A stretch of 5,750 nt of DNA from Actinomycetota bacterium. GTDB lineage: Bacteria; Actinomycetota; Acidimicrobiia; Acidimicrobiales; Microtrichaceae. How positions within the stretch are numbered: position 1 is the stretch's first letter; every line of letters starts with the position of its first letter. Position numbers and translations under genes: made by a program. Location of the stretch: positions 1 through 5,750 of the forward strand of contig JAFDWA010000128.1 in assembly GCA_018268735.1 (NCBI GenBank), read 5' to 3'. Below the pieces are notes generated by a model. The model was given only the letters and a program-made list of their open reading frames with translations, did no database searches and had not been told where the DNA came from. Positions 5,501 through 5,750 of the stretch are shown piece by piece.

Positions 5501-5750
5501 CGGGGGTCCACCTCGGGACTCCCCGCGTCGCCCGGACCGGCGAGCAGTGTGGGGTGCATCTCGATCATCGTCACCACCGTACCGCCGTGACGCCGCTCCC
5601 TCAGGATGGTCCCGCCCAGCTCGTCGACCACGGCGGCCGCGTCGGCGCCGAGGACGCGATCGGACTCCGCGACGACGATCGAGGAGGGGGCGAGCCGCGG
5701 CTGCAGCGCCGTCAGCAGCCCCACCCAGCCGTCGAAGTGGTACGGCGGAT
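5497..5750 (-). CDS. rsmD: 16S rRNA (guanine966-N2)-methyltransferase RsmD, C-terminal part (runs off the right edge)
   Basis: RsmD methylates G966 of 16S rRNA using S-adenosylmethionine. Only the last 84 codons or so are present; the frame enters at the right edge and ends with TGA at 5497-5499. The visible part opens with PPYHFDGW, the tail of the (D/N)PPY catalytic motif of N2-guanine methyltransferases. It continues with LLTALQPRLAPSSIVVAESD and ends with a strand-rich LRERRHGGTVVTMIE, the pattern of the RsmD C-terminus. About 20 residues rich in Gly, Pro and Asp follow, beyond the usual end. The neighbour coaD supports the call, because rsmD-coaD is a very common pair. The SAM-binding N-terminal half lies outside the window. 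Confidence 0.9.
   Translation of the reverse strand, partial: PPYHFDGWVGLLTALQPRLAPSSIVVAESDRVLGADAAAVVDELGGTILRERRHGGTVVTMIEMHPTLLAGPGDAGSPEVDPR

Noticed and set aside
1..5750. Search for a novel system, mobile element, CRISPR array, tRNA or rRNA
   Set aside because: Every gene is an identifiable housekeeping family on one strand in a conserved order, with no direct-repeat arrays, terminal inverted repeats, transposase-like frames or tRNA-like folds visible.

Overview
The window is a compact block of bacterial housekeeping genes, all on the minus strand, so it reads biologically from right to left. The DNA is very GC-rich by eye. Four of the eight visible starts are GTG, and several genes overlap at their ends. 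The order rsmD - coaD - SepIVA-like coiled-coil gene - yceD (DUF177) - rpmF - acpP - rnc - mutM (fpg) - smc is an actinobacterial arrangement. Retention of acpP between rpmF and rnc, and the divergent Fpg type, make me favour a deep-branching actinobacterium such as Acidimicrobiia. That placement is inference from gene order and remembered family sequences; no search was run.

Right block (5750-3856): the C-terminal part of the 16S rRNA methyltransferase RsmD enters from the right edge. It overlaps coaD (phosphopantetheine adenylyltransferase) by the four bases GTGA. coaD overlaps the SepIVA/DivIVA-like gene by one base (TGATG). The DUF177/YceD gene starts five bases after that gene ends. These four genes look like one transcript.

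Middle (3855-3153): two short non-coding gaps flank rpmF (ribosomal protein L32, zinc-ribbon form), which is too small to be obvious in an ORF scan. The 122-base gap between rpmF and acpP holds two adjacent potential hairpins and a weak -10-like hexamer, so acpP may have its own promoter or an attenuator.

Left block (3440-1): acpP, rnc, mutM and smc form a tight run. rnc starts inside acpP with a 32-base overlap. mutM overlaps rnc by eight bases behind a strong Shine-Dalgarno. smc starts 12 bases after mutM and runs off the left edge within its first coiled coil.

The genes link translation (rsmD, rpmF, rnc), coenzyme A and acyl carrier supply (coaD, acpP; CoA donates the 4'-phosphopantetheine arm of ACP), cell division (SepIVA-like), DNA repair (mutM) and chromosome segregation (smc). 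I see no mobile element, CRISPR array, tRNA, rRNA or defence system. The point most worth a second look is the Fpg-like protein. It keeps the N-terminal Pro-Glu catalytic pair but has lost the catalytic-core lysine, the H2TH asparagine, the zinc-finger arginine and three of four zinc cysteines.
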